A stretch of DNA of 64,000 bases from assembly GCA_028689675.1 (NCBI GenBank), contig JAQVCS010000006.1, positions 1 to 64,000 of the forward strand. Reading direction: 5' to 3'. Made by a program: the position numbers and the translations under genes. Source of the stretch: Desulfovibrionaceae bacterium. Lineage in GTDB: Bacteria; Desulfobacterota; Desulfovibrionia; Desulfovibrionales; Desulfovibrionaceae. Shown here in pieces: positions 14,052-23,047 of the stretch. The number at the start of each line of letters is the position of its first letter. Positions within the stretch are counted from its first letter, which is position 1. The notes beneath the pieces were generated by a model, which had not been told where the DNA came from, ran no database searches, and saw only the letters and a list, made by a program, of their open reading frames with translations.

Positions 14052-15983
14052 ATGGACATCAAGTTAAACAATTACTTTAATCGTTTTGACCCGAACAAAA
14101 ATTACGAAGAAATCCTTATCCGTGACGGCTATGCTGGGCAGGGGGCAGAAATAAACGAGCTGCAAACAGGGCTGGCGGCGAAAATTAAAAAAATTGCCGA
14201 TGTGCTGTTCAAAGACGGTGACGTTATACGCGATGCCGCCGTGGTGGTGGATGCCAGTACGGGTGCTGTGCAGGCGCAGCAAGGGCAAGTCTATTTGAAT
14301 GGGGCTGTGCGCACTGTGCCAGCGGCGCAGTTTAGCGTGCCCACTAGCGGCACGGTGGCTGTGGGCGTCTATATGCAGCAGCGCATTGTGACTGAGCTGG
14401 AAGACCCCAGCTTGTATAACCCTGCCATAGGCTCTGCCGCAGAAGGCGAGGCTGGCGCGGCAAGGCTACAGCTTACTACCGCGTGGGGCTATGCTGGCGA
14501 TGGGCAAAGCGGTGAATTTTTTGCCGTATACGTCATTGATGACGGCGTGCTGCGCCCCAAAGAGACGCCGCCCAACCTCGATGCCGTCACGCAGGCTCTT
14601 GCCGATTATGACCGCGATGCCACGGGCGGCAGTTATATTGTGGAAGGGCTGACCCTGCTGCGCGATGCCGATGTGGAGGGCAAGCAGGTCTACACTCTTG
14701 CCGAAGGCCGCGCCCGTGTGAATGGCTACCCCGTCACTTTGTCAACCTCGCGCCGCCTTGTGCATAAAGCCGTGCCAGAAGTGCGCAGCATTGATGCCGA
14801 AGGTCACCTTGCCAGCGGCAGCACAGAGCGCGTGACGGTTTCCTTCCCGCCCATCCAAACAATAAGCCGCGTTGCCATTACCAAGCAGGGCACAGAAAGC
14901 CTAACCCACGGCTCTTTTGCTGGCTGTGCCGACACCATCAACAATACTGGTGTGTTGGAAATCATTTCGGTTACGCAGGGCGAAACAACCTATACTGCTG
15001 GCTCAGATTTTGTGCTGACGGGCAATACTGTGGATTGGTCGCCCACAGGCGCAGAGCCAGCCACGGGCAGCACCTATAACGTTACCTACAAGCACCTTGC
15101 TACTGTGCAGCCGCAGGCTGTGGATGCCACGGGCTTTACTGTCAGCGATGCTGTTGCTGGCACGCTCATTCAGGTCAGCTACAGCCAAATGCTGCCCCGC
15201 ATTGATACCCTCACGCTGGATAGTGAAGGCAGCTTTGCTTGGCTTACAGGGGTGGCCACTACGGGCACGCCGCGCCCGCCCCTTGTGCCCAGCTCTTTAC
15301 TGGGCATTGCCAGCGTATACCAAACGTGGACAGATGCCCGCAGCGTGAGCAATGACGGCGACCGCGTTGTGCCCAATGGCGACATTTTAGCCATTGCCGA
15401 GCAAATGCGCAGTCTTGGGGCAGAGCTGGCAAGGCAGCGTTTGGAATCGAACATTGCCTACCGTGAAAGCGGCATGAAAAAAGGGCTTTTTGTCGACCCT
15501 TTCCTTGACGATACCATGCGCGACCAGGGCGTGACGCAAACAGCGGCCATTGTGGCTGGCGAGCTCACTTTGCCTGTGGAAGCTATCAGCGCGCAGGGCA
15601 TGGGCAGCGATGTGAGCCAGCCGCAAAGCCTGCCGCACAGCGTGAGCTTTGCCATCAGCCAGCCCTTGCGTACAGGCTCTATGCAGGTCAATCCCTATCA
15701 GGCTTTTGCCTTAACGCAGGGTGCGGCAGTCATTACGCCAGCCATCGACCGCTGGACAGTGACCAAAAGCCGCTGGACAAGCCCAGCCACCATCGCCTTG
15801 ACGCAGGGCAGCGGCAACCGTTCCACCACCAGCGTGAGCAGCAGCACGCGCCTTGTGGGCACAGAAAGTACAGATATTGCCTACTTGCGCCCCATCGCGG
15901 TCAACTTTAGCCTTAGCGGTTTTGGCGCGCGGGAAAATCTAGCCCGTGTGCTGTTTGACAGCATCGAAGTTAATGCAGAATAG
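14052..15983 (+). CDS. DUF4815-type tail protein
   Basis: 643 residues. The N-terminus NNYFNRFDPNKNYEEILIRD and GAEINELQTGLAAKIKKIAD is typical of DUF4815 proteins of Mu-like and other myophages. The rest is beta-rich with repeated Gly/Ala/Thr segments and immunoglobulin-like stretches. In many phages the DUF4815 region and the domain encoded by the next gene are one long polypeptide; here they are two ORFs in different frames separated by 11 bp. It is probably a structural fibre or baseplate-rim protein. Confidence 0.72.
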   Translation: MDIKLNNYFNRFDPNKNYEEILIRDGYAGQGAEINELQTGLAAKIKKIADVLFKDGDVIRDAAVVVDASTGAVQAQQGQVYLNGAVRTVPAAQFSVPTSGTVAVGVYMQQRIVTELEDPSLYNPAIGSAAEGEAGAARLQLTTAWGYAGDGQSGEFFAVYVIDDGVLRPKETPPNLDAVTQALADYDRDATGGSYIVEGLTLLRDADVEGKQVYTLAEGRARVNGYPVTLSTSRRLVHKAVPEVRSIDAEGHLASGSTERVTVSFPPIQTISRVAITKQGTESLTHGSFAGCADTINNTGVLEIISVTQGETTYTAGSDFVLTGNTVDWSPTGAEPATGSTYNVTYKHLATVQPQAVDATGFTVSDAVAGTLIQVSYSQMLPRIDTLTLDSEGSFAWLTGVATTGTPRPPLVPSSLLGIASVYQTWTDARSVSNDGDRVVPNGDILAIAEQMRSLGAELARQRLESNIAYRESGMKKGLFVDPFLDDTMRDQGVTQTAAIVAGELTLPVEAISAQGMGSDVSQPQSLPHSVSFAISQPLRTGSMQVNPYQAFALTQGAAVITPAIDRWTVTKSRWTSPATIALTQGSGNRSTTSVSSSTRLVGTESTDIAYLRPIAVNFSLSGFGARENLARVLFDSIEVNAE

Positions 15984-15994
15984 GAGCAAACACC

Positions 15995-17206
15995 ATGATT
16001 ACAGCAGACAGCACAGGCAAGTGCAGCGGTTCGTTTACCATCCCCGCCAATATTCCATCGGGCACAAAGTTAGTGCGTTTTGAGGGGCAAGGCGGCTCGC
16101 GCGCCGAGGCACATTTTGTGGGGCTGGGCACAGAAGTGACCAGCATCATGCAGCAAGTCACCACCCGCACCACCACCTATTATCAATATGACCCGCTGGC
16201 GCAGACCTTCCGCGTGGATGCGCCCATGCAGCTTGCTGGCGTGGATGTGTGGTTCACGGCAAAGGGCAGCAGCCCCGTCACCCTGCAATTGCGCGAAACA
16301 GCCAATGGCTACCCCAGCCGCGTGGTGCTGGCCACGGGGCGTGTGGATGCGGCAGACATTGTAGTATCGGGCGGCGGGCATACACGCCTGCTTTTTGATG
16401 CCCCCGTTGCCGTGCTGGCTGGCACGGAATACGCGCTGGTGCTTTTGTGTGACGATGCCCAAACATCGGTTGCCGTGGCAGAGCTGGGCAAATTTGACCA
16501 GCTTGCCCAACGCTATGTGACCAGCCAGCCGTATCAAGTGGGCGTGCTGCTTTCTTCAAGCAATGCTTCAACGTGGACAGCGCACCAAGACCGCGATTTG
16601 GCCTTTCGCCTGCTGCGTGCCGACTATACCAGCACCAGCAAAACAGTGGACTTGGGCTCGGTGCAGGTGAGCGGCATAACAGACTTTCTGCTCACAGGCG
16701 TGGCACTTGAGCCAGGGGCGGGCACGCGCGTGGAATATAAAGTCACCTTACCAGACGAGGGGCACAGTGTGTTCACCCTTGCCGATGGCCAGCCCGTGCG
16801 CCTTGCCGCCCCGCTGACGGGGACTGTGGGTGTGCAGGCAAAACTGATGGGTTCGGAAGCATTAAGCCCCGTGCTCTGGGCTGGGGCGCAGCTTATTGCG
16901 GGCACAGCCGCAAGCACGGCAGACTATGTGAGCCGCGCTGTACCTGCAATAAATGGCACAAAAATGCGGGTTATTTATGATGCGCTCATTCCCTCTGGTG
17001 CGAAGGTCGAAACACAGTATGCCAAAAATGCAGAAAATTTTGCCGCTATGACAGCAGGCAGCAGCACAGCTTTGGATGATGGCTTTCGCGAATATAGCTT
17101 TGAAAGCAGCATCAGCAATGCCGATACGGTCAAGGTCAAGCTGCTGCTGACAGGCACCAGCCTTGCCCGCCCGCGTGTAAAAAATTTGCGCGTCATGGTG
17201 ATTTAG
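15995..17206 (+). CDS. Tail fibre/baseplate-rim protein, possible split half of the DUF4815 protein
   Basis: 403 residues with a good AGGAG site eight bases before ATG 15995. It begins with SGSFTIPANIPSGTKLVRFE, which follows the DUF4815 part in single-chain relatives. It continues with beta-sandwich segments (YDPLAQTFRVDAPMQLAGVD). Because the RBS is strong, the split may be stable and functional rather than a fresh frameshift. Confidence 0.65.
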   Translation: MITADSTGKCSGSFTIPANIPSGTKLVRFEGQGGSRAEAHFVGLGTEVTSIMQQVTTRTTTYYQYDPLAQTFRVDAPMQLAGVDVWFTAKGSSPVTLQLRETANGYPSRVVLATGRVDAADIVVSGGGHTRLLFDAPVAVLAGTEYALVLLCDDAQTSVAVAELGKFDQLAQRYVTSQPYQVGVLLSSSNASTWTAHQDRDLAFRLLRADYTSTSKTVDLGSVQVSGITDFLLTGVALEPGAGTRVEYKVTLPDEGHSVFTLADGQPVRLAAPLTGTVGVQAKLMGSEALSPVLWAGAQLIAGTAASTADYVSRAVPAINGTKMRVIYDALIPSGAKVETQYAKNAENFAAMTAGSSTALDDGFREYSFESSISNADTVKVKLLLTGTSLARPRVKNLRVMVI

Positions 17207-17216
17207 GGGGTTTGTT

Positions 17217-18197
17217 ATGATTGATGAAAAAAGCACTTTTTTGCATTTGCCCTTGCCGCATATTGAAAATCCTTTGGACGGAGATGTGGAAAGGCTGCGT
17301 CAAAGCCTTGTTACGCTGGACGGTAATGCCGAGGCACAGAACGTGCGGCTGGACAAACAGGACAGCACGCAGGAAGCGCAGGCGGCAACCCTTGCCGCGC
17401 AGGGGCAAACGATTACCCAGCAAGGCGAAGTATTGGGCGAACATACTGAAAGCCTAGCCACACAGGCACAAAGTTTAGCCCAGCAACAAAATGCGCTGCT
17501 GGGCCACGATGCAGAGATTGACGCTGTGCAGCAGGCGATTTTGAGCGTTATCACTGGCGCAGGGATGGCACAGGATGGTGCAAATAATGCCCAGTTGCTC
17601 GCTGCCATCCAGCAACTTATTAGTCTCAAAACAGCACTGGCAACTGTGCAAAAAGCTGGGCTGGTCAAGCCTGACGGTATTACGATTAAAATTGATGCCA
17701 CGGGGGAAATATATAGCTCTTCCACCTTTTTGGCTGGCGGCATTGTTATGTTTTCTGGCACATTCGGCGGCTCGGACGGCAAGCGCCCCATCCCGCTGGG
17801 CACAAGCGCGGCCGAAGAAGGCTGGGCTTTGTGCGACGGCAGCAATGGCACACCAGACCTGCGCGGGCGCTTCATTCTGGGCGCAAGTGAAGACTACGCG
17901 CAGGACTCAACAGGCGGGGCGGCTAGTGCGGAAGTGAGCGGAACAACAGGGGGAACCACGCTGACTGTGGAGTGCATACCATCACATACACATAGCTTAC
18001 CAAATAACGTAGATGTAACAGGATCTAATACATGGAAAAACGTATGGACACATGAAAATGTATATCTAAGTAGTAATCTCATGAAGACTTATGCTACTGG
18101 CGGCTCACAGGCACACAGTCACAGTATGGGGGGCACAGTCAGCACCCTGCCGCCCTATTATGCCCTTGCCTATATTATGAAAGTAGCCGCAGCCTAA
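17217..18197 (+). CDS. Tail fibre protein with collar domain
   Basis: 326 residues. Residues about 25-120 are a Gln/Ala-rich coiled coil (QEAQAATLAAQGQTITQQGE; SLAQQQNALLGHDAEIDAVQ). The C-terminal part is a phage tail-collar domain (EGWALCDGSNGTPDLRGRFI) ending in LPPYYALAYIMKV, as such domains do. Two His-x-His motifs (SHTHS, AHSHS) flank a visibly AT-rich patch at about 17985-18105 that likely encodes the exposed receptor-binding loop. The HxH motifs resemble the metal-binding sites of other fibre tips. Confidence 0.82.
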   Translation: MIDEKSTFLHLPLPHIENPLDGDVERLRQSLVTLDGNAEAQNVRLDKQDSTQEAQAATLAAQGQTITQQGEVLGEHTESLATQAQSLAQQQNALLGHDAEIDAVQQAILSVITGAGMAQDGANNAQLLAAIQQLISLKTALATVQKAGLVKPDGITIKIDATGEIYSSSTFLAGGIVMFSGTFGGSDGKRPIPLGTSAAEEGWALCDGSNGTPDLRGRFILGASEDYAQDSTGGAASAEVSGTTGGTTLTVECIPSHTHSLPNNVDVTGSNTWKNVWTHENVYLSSNLMKTYATGGSQAHSHSMGGTVSTLPPYYALAYIMKVAAA

Positions 18198-18210
18198 AGG
18201 AGCGTACACA

Positions 18211-18774
18211 ATGCACGAACACATTACCGTTATTCCCAGCGACAAGCTGATACTCCTTGATGGTATAGGGCTGCAGTGCAGCTTTGCCGCCCCTGCCAAC
18301 CTCCACGCCCTGCAATGGCATGCGGGCGCTGGGCATTTGGAATTTACCGACGGCAAGCCCAACCAGCCCCTTGCAGGCGAAGCAGATTTTGCCCTGCATG
18401 TTCAGCCTTTTGTCACCCTGTGGCAGGCAGAAAAAGCGCGCCTTGATGCCGAAGCTGCTCAAGCAGAGAGCGAGGCCACAGCTGCCCGCGCTGCTGCTGA
18501 GGCCGCATACAACAGCCTTGATGCCACCCGCGCCCGCAAGCTGGCAGAAATTGCCGCTGCCTACGACACCGTGCTGGCCTACGTCATCGCACCCGAGGGC
18601 ACAGACAATCTTGCCGCCGCGCTGGCCGTGGCCGACTTTACCACCGATGACTCCGAAGGGCTGGCCTTCATACGCGCCAAGCTGGCGGCACGCAAAAAAG
18701 AGCTGGAAGAGGCAGTGAATGCGGCTGGCAGCGTGGAGGATGTGAACGCGGTGAGCGTGAGCTTTGCTGTGTAG
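18211..18774 (+). CDS. Probable tail fibre assembly/accessory protein
   Basis: 187 residues with AAAGGAG upstream. The N-terminal ~65 residues are a small beta domain (ITVIPSDKLILLDGIGLQCS; LHALQWHAGAGHLEFTDGKP). A long Ala/Glu-rich helix follows (LDAEAAQAESEATAARAAAE) and a DUF4376-like end. Small proteins of this type follow fibre genes in many prophages and act as fibre chaperones or caps. The call rests mainly on position and architecture. Confidence 0.62.
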   Translation: MHEHITVIPSDKLILLDGIGLQCSFAAPANLHALQWHAGAGHLEFTDGKPNQPLAGEADFALHVQPFVTLWQAEKARLDAEAAQAESEATAARAAAEAAYNSLDATRARKLAEIAAAYDTVLAYVIAPEGTDNLAAALAVADFTTDDSEGLAFIRAKLAARKKELEEAVNAAGSVEDVNAVSVSFAV

Positions 18775-18971
18775 GAAAGTATATAATGAACAAATGCCAA
18801 AATGCATCTGACCGCAGTGGGCATGGTGGGGGGGAATGGTGTGGGTGCATAAAGCTATCTGCAAGATATAAAGATAATCTTATTTTGGCGCAAGCAGACA
18901 AAAGGTGATAGTTTTCTATTTGCTACTTTAATAAAAATTGTATATTTTTAAGAAAATAAAAGGAGTTAATT

Positions 18972-20027
18972 ATGCAAATAGATATGCATTATTACGCCAC
19001 ATACGCCATGGCAATAGCCGCAGGTATCCCTCAAGCTGATGCAAATATTATAGCTTACGCTTCACAGTTTACTGATGACTCCACAAGATATAATAGCGGT
19101 GAGCACAAAGATGGGGGATTGCTGTTTGGTATCACCACTGCTCACAACCCCGCGCAAAGTGCTATTATCAATGCTAGCGACCACAATTTTAACTCCATCG
19201 AAGCTCGGCAAATTTGGATTCCTTTTCATTTTTTCCCAGGCGGTGAAGGCAAGTCCTTTCAGCAAAAACTCCTTTGTACTAAAAATGGTGTTCTCATAAA
19301 AGAATTACTTCAAGAATATAGTAAGGTGTGCGCTGCAAAACCGTATGGTTTGGAACTACTCGGCATTGCTGCACATGTGTACATGGACACCTTTTCTCAC
19401 TACGGTTTTTCTGGTATTTCTTCGTCATTCAATAATGTTGTAGACGGTAGTGTCGATTTCGTCACCCCCCCTACAATTTATACCGCTAGCTATATCCAAG
19501 GAAAATTTGAAAAATTTGTTGCAGCCCCTCTTGCGGATATGGTCTCTTCAAACTTGGGACATGCTGGAGCCGCCACTTATCCTGACAGACCATATTTGCA
19601 TTGGAAGCTTACTTTTGAAGAACAACGTCCAGGAAATGGAAAAGAAAGCCATAGAGATAATCAGAAAACATTTTTTGAAGCATGCCAATCACTTTATACA
19701 TTTTTTTCTGAATTTTGTAGATGCAAATATGCAAATCAGACACAAACATCTTTTGACAATATTTCTGAAGAAATTATCTCAATTTTATCTTATGAAGGCA
19801 ATAAAGAAGGACGCTGTAACAAATGGCATATAAGCTCTTTAGTGAACGGAATGAAACCGTATGATAGCCAATTGTGGGAAGATCAAAAAAAAATTTATTT
19901 TAAACAAAATAAGGTTTCTGAAGAGGGAATATCCTCCCATGCCTACCGATTCCATCAGGCTGCCGCTTTTCATAGATATTACGTCTTAAAAGATTTTTTA
20001 CCAGCCCACGGAATTGCGGTATATTAG
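18972..20027 (+). CDS. DUF6765-like protein, AT-rich cargo at the prophage end
   Basis: 351 residues, AAGGAG before ATG 18972. The N-terminus MQIDMHYYATYAMAIAAGIP with AYASQFTDDSTR is the DUF6765 pattern. His135-x3-Asp139-x3-His143 (HVYMDTFSH) resembles the zinc-ligand helices of phospholipase C / S1-P1-nuclease-like all-helical enzymes. The protein is rich in His and Asp, with no signal peptide and no membrane helix. The gene is much more AT-rich than the tail genes and is separated from them by about 200 bp, so it looks like a later-acquired accessory gene. Activity is unknown; a metal-dependent hydrolase is an inference. Confidence 0.65.
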   Translation: MQIDMHYYATYAMAIAAGIPQADANIIAYASQFTDDSTRYNSGEHKDGGLLFGITTAHNPAQSAIINASDHNFNSIEARQIWIPFHFFPGGEGKSFQQKLLCTKNGVLIKELLQEYSKVCAAKPYGLELLGIAAHVYMDTFSHYGFSGISSSFNNVVDGSVDFVTPPTIYTASYIQGKFEKFVAAPLADMVSSNLGHAGAATYPDRPYLHWKLTFEEQRPGNGKESHRDNQKTFFEACQSLYTFFSEFCRCKYANQTQTSFDNISEEIISILSYEGNKEGRCNKWHISSLVNGMKPYDSQLWEDQKKIYFKQNKVSEEGISSHAYRFHQAAAFHRYYVLKDFLPAHGIAVY

Positions 20028-20230
20028 CCTAAAGGGTACGAGACCTAGCGCAGACTCTGTTTACGCATTGCCAATACCAAAGCCCCAAAGGGTAAAATTT
20101 TTTCACCCTGGGGAATCAGTATTTTTGCAAAATTAAGGCAAACCAGTGTGAGCATTCCGTCACATAATTGCGCAAAAGCCTACGCAAAATTGAGTGAAAA
20201 ACGTCTCCACAATATCACATAAGCAAAAAG

Positions 20231-20261
20231 TGTGCCGAAGCCATAAAAGAGCTTCGGCACA
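20231..20261. terminator. Perfect hairpin, probable bidirectional terminator
   Basis: TGTGCCGAAGC (20231-20241) / GCTTCGGCACA (20251-20261), 11 bp. On the minus strand it is followed by CTTTTTGC. It lies in the 495-bp non-coding gap between the DUF6765 gene and ssrA, which otherwise holds only the repeats and hairpins listed. Confidence 0.6.
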
Positions 20262-20351
20262 TTCTCATCTTGGATGACACAAATTCTCAACTTGCGTGAC
20301 AGCTCACACAGCTCTTTATCTTTGTATCTGACAGCATATCCACCCCCACAG

Positions 20352-20398
20352 TAGGGACGTTTTTTTAAAAAAATAAAACGTCCCCTAAAACGTCCCTA
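20352..20398. repeat. Arm-site-like repeats TAGGGACGTTTT beside ssrA
   Basis: TAGGGACGTTTT occurs once on the plus strand (20352-20363) and twice on the minus strand (20387-20375 with one extra G, and 20398-20387). Short AT-rich sequence and GCAATGA-type repeats lie next to it (20412-20449). This lies ~125 bp beyond the 3' end of tmRNA, a common target of tyrosine integrases. The pattern is what integrase arm-binding sites look like. No integrase is in the window. Confidence 0.45.
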
Positions 20399-20460
20399 GT
20401 TTGCTATGCGCTGCAATGATATACAATGACACTTATTGACATGCAATGAAAAAGAAAACC

Positions 20461-20510
20461 CAAATAAAAATAGCGTCTTAGACACCGATTGCGATGTTCT
20501 AAGACGCTAT
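20461..20510 (-). terminator. Terminator of ssrA
   Basis: Perfect 13-bp stem TCTAAGACGCTAT/ATAGCGTCTTAGA (20498-20510 with 20470-20482), followed on the minus strand by TTTTTATTTG. It starts 13 nt after the mature tmRNA 3' end. Confidence 0.88.
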
Positions 20511-20522
20511 GGGATAAGCACA

Positions 20523-20905
20523 TGGTGGAGGCGGGGGGAGTCGAACCCCCGTCCGCGAACGTTCCACACAAAGCCTCTACAGGTTTAGGACAAGTTTCTT
20601 TTCTTACTTGAGGGGTCGCCCCTGCCCACGCATCCTCAAGCCAGTTAGCCATAGTTTCTTACGGTAGCTGCTGGTTAACACCCAGCCCCGCCAGCCTGAT
20701 CATGTGTCGCCTCACCAGAATATCAGACATCATCTGGCTTGACGTGGTCATCGAGTGACCAATTTTACACCTTACTGCTAGGCAGCGTAGGCGTAAGCGT
20801 AATCGTCGTTGTTGGCAATTACAATTGTGCCGCTTTTTACGAGGCCAGCGGCGCCTCGACCTGCCACTTTGGCTTCTTCATCCCCGTCGAAACCAATGCG
20901 CCCCC
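20523..20905 (-). ncRNA. ssrA: tmRNA (ssrA)
   Basis: Transfer-messenger RNA that rescues stalled ribosomes and tags nascent chains for proteolysis. The 5' end GGGGGCGCATTGGTTTCGAC (from 20905) pairs with the 3' acceptor CGCCTCCACCA ending at 20523. The T-arm carries GTTCGACT. The tag reading frame lies at 20816-20778 and encodes ANNDDYAYAYAA followed by TAG. The length of 383 nt is normal for a one-piece tmRNA. CCA is encoded. The 3' end faces the prophage region, where integrative elements typically recombine. Confidence 0.97.
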
Positions 20906-20921
20906 TTTCGGGTACGACATA

Positions 20922-20949
20922 AGTATAAGGGCTGCCTGCCAAAAAGCAA
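20922..20949 (-). promoter_or_regulatory. ssrA promoter
   Basis: Minus strand TTGCTT (20949-20944), 16-bp spacer, TATACT (20927-20922). The -10 lies 16 nt upstream of the mature 5' end, leaving a short leader for RNase P removal. Confidence 0.7.
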
Positions 20950-20998
20950 GTAGTATTTTTGCTTTGCGCCCAGCCAAAAGGCCTTGGTATACAGCAAT

Positions 20999-21031
20999 AA
21001 TGGCAAAAACCCAAAGCGAGCTTTTGCCATT
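20999..21031. terminator. Hairpin after the phenylacetate-CoA ligase gene
   Basis: AATGGCAAAA (20999-21008) / TTTTGCCATT (21022-21031), between the ligase stop codon and the ssrA promoter. It could end the ligase transcript before it runs into ssrA. No clean T-run follows on either strand. Confidence 0.45.
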
Positions 21032-21074
21032 ATGTATATTTTTACCAGCGGCTGCCTGTGGGCAGAGCACAGTC

Positions 21075-22379
21075 TTATTCTTTGGGGCGGTTATCAACCA
21101 CGCGCGTTGCCTTACCTTCTGAACGGGTAATAGTGCGCGGGCTTTTCAGGCTGACCTTAGCCGTGACACCCAAAAATTCTTTAATATTTTTGCGCAAACG
21201 TGCTTCCAAGGCCTGAATTTTGCGCACTTCGTCAGCGATCAGGTTTTCATTCATTTCTACCTGAACTTCCAGCGTATCCAAATTATTAACGCGATCCACC
21301 ACAATTTGATAGTTGGGCGTCAAGGCGGGCTCATCAATAAGCATGCTTTCAATTTGCTGCGGGAAGACATTCACCCCGCGAATAATCAGCATATCATCCG
21401 AACGGCCACGCAGGCGGGTAATGCGCACATGTGTGCGCCCGCAAGAGCAAGGTGTATAATCAAGCGAGGTTAAATCGCGCGTACGGTAGCGCAATAAGGG
21501 TATGCCCTCTTTGGTCAAAGTAGTTATAACCAGCTCGCCCACTTCGCCAGCGGGCAAATTTTCACCAGTAATGGGGTCAATAATTTCGGGCAGGAAATAA
21601 TCTTCCCACAAGTGCATACCACTTTTATTTTCTGCACATTCAATGGCCACACCGGGCCCCATCACTTCAGAAAGGCCGTAAATATTCAGCGCGTCAATGC
21701 CCAGCTTATTTTCAATATCGCGGCGCATTTCTTCTGTCCACGGCTCTGCACCAAAAACGCCCACGCGCAGGGGCAAATCTTTTATATTAATGCCCTGCTC
21801 CTGCCCAGCTTCCCACAAATGCAAAGCATACGAAGGCGTGCAGCACAGGGCATTGGCACCAAAATCGCGCAGCAGCTGCACCTGACGGCGCGTAGCACCG
21901 CCCGAAGCAGGAATAACCGTGGCACCAAGGCGCTCGGCAGCATAATGCGCGCCCAAGCCGCCCGTAAACAGGCCATAACCATAGGCAACATGCACAAAAT
22001 CTCGCGCGGTAATGCCGCATGCCGCCATAGAGCGCGCACCGCATTCAGCCCAATTGTCTAAATCGCGCTGTGTATAGCCCACAACAGTGGCCTTGCCCGT
22101 TGTGCCACTGGAAGCATGCACGCGCACAATGTTCTCTTTAGGAGCGCAGAACAGGCCATAAGGGTAATTATTACGCATGTCCTGCTTTTCAGTGAAGGGC
22201 AGGCTTTTAAGATCGGCAAGCGACTTGATATCGGCAGGGGTAATGCCAATTTCATTAAAGCGTTTGCGGTAGAAGGGCACATTGGCATACACACGGGAAC
22301 AAAGATCCTGCAGCCTGCGTAATTGCAGTGCTTCAAGGTCCTCACGGGGGAGGGTTTCCATTTTCACATTGTAATGCAC
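21075..22379 (-). CDS. paaK: Phenylacetate-CoA ligase-type AMP-forming enzyme
   Basis: An adenylate-forming ligase that joins an aryl acid such as phenylacetate to CoA using ATP. It has 434 residues from the GTG at 22379, chosen because AAGGAG (22393-22388) is eight bases away; a GTG at 22388 overlaps that RBS and is unlikely. The AMP-binding P-loop is [17 protein letters not shown]. Further motifs are [23 protein letters not shown], and a Cys pair in [10 protein letters not shown]. The C-terminal domain is present ([20 protein letters not shown]). Phenylacetate-CoA ligase-like paralogs are common in sulfate reducers and may act in aromatic amino acid catabolism. No paa degradation genes are adjacent, so the exact substrate is open. 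Confidence 0.88.
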   Translation of the reverse strand: MHYNVKMETLPREDLEALQLRRLQDLCSRVYANVPFYRKRFNEIGITPADIKSLADLKSLPFTEKQDMRNNYPYGLFCAPKENIVRVHASSGTTGKATVVGYTQRDLDNWAECGARSMAACGITARDFVHVAYGYGLFTGGLGAHYAAERLGATVIPASGGATRRQVQLLRDFGANALCCTPSYALHLWEAGQEQGINIKDLPLRVGVFGAEPWTEEMRRDIENKLGIDALNIYGLSEVMGPGVAIECAENKSGMHLWEDYFLPEIIDPITGENLPAGEVGELVITTLTKEGIPLLRYRTRDLTSLDYTPCSCGRTHVRITRLRGRSDDMLIIRGVNVFPQQIESMLIDEPALTPNYQIVVDRVNNLDTLEVQVEMNENLIADEVRKIQALEARLRKNIKEFLGVTAKVSLKSPRTITRSEGKATRVVDNRPKE

Positions 22380-22638
22380 TGTCTTCACTCCTTAGATAAG
22401 AAACTCTTTTTGAATTGCCGCAATACAGCCTTGGGGTCAAGCATTGTTTGTGCTCAATAGGCTCATTCACCGCCCCGCAGTGCTGCTGTTTTTTAAAAAA
22501 AATGGCAGATAGCCCATAAATACGAGCTTGTTGGACAAAAAAGGAGCTTTTTTTTCTTCTTTTATGCCATCAGGAAAATTTTACGAAAGGGCACACAAGG
22601 CATTTGCGGTCAGCGGGCATTTGCTGTATACAGGGGGT

Positions 22639-23043
22639 ATGCAAACATTACAAACACCACCCAAAAAATATTCCGAGGCGCTCACCACCGACAAAGCTGC
22701 CAGCATTGCCGCGTGGCTTACTGAACATAAAGCGGCTGACCTTGTCTGCCTTGATTTAGCTGGCAAATGCGCCTTTACAGACTGCCTGCTGGTAGTTACC
22801 GCAAGCTCTGTGCGCCATGCACAAAGCCTTGCCGACGGCATCAATGCCCTGTGCACCGAGCACAATTTTGAATATCTGCGCATGGAAGGCTACCAGACAG
22901 GCCAATGGATTCTGGTTGATTTGAACGATATTGTCATTAACATTTTTCAGCCCTCTGTGCGCGATATGTACAAGCTGGAATCGCTTTGGCAAATGCCGCA
23001 GCGCCCCTCACCTGAACACAGCACAGCAGCAAAGAGCGAATAG
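22639..23043 (+). CDS. rsfS: Ribosomal silencing factor RsfS
   Basis: Binds ribosomal protein L14 and blocks subunit joining in stationary phase. The Iojap domain is clear: KAADLVCLDLAGKCAFTDCL, VTASSVRHAQSLADGI, EGYQTGQWILVDLNDIVINI. The ATG at 22639 gives 134 residues, a normal length, but the G-run before it is very close. Upstream in-frame starts (ATG 22564 or TTG 22528) would add an atypical N-terminus. The gene lies 4 bp before gpmI. Confidence 0.88.
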   Translation: MQTLQTPPKKYSEALTTDKAASIAAWLTEHKAADLVCLDLAGKCAFTDCLLVVTASSVRHAQSLADGINALCTEHNFEYLRMEGYQTGQWILVDLNDIVINIFQPSVRDMYKLESLWQMPQRPSPEHSTAAKSE

Positions 23044-23047
23044 GAAG

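Noticed and set aside
5364-20027. Interpretation as a tailocin (phage-tail-like bacteriocin)
   Set aside because: A headless lysis-tail cluster suggested this, but sheath and tube genes are missing and the tape measure lacks its start, so no functional tail could be built from this locus alone. MuA also points to a transposable phage.
20041-20113. Terminator after the DUF6765 gene from CCCCAAAGGGT / ACCCTGGGG
   Set aside because: The stem has a two-base bulge and the T-run lies in the loop rather than after the stem, so it is not reported as a terminator.
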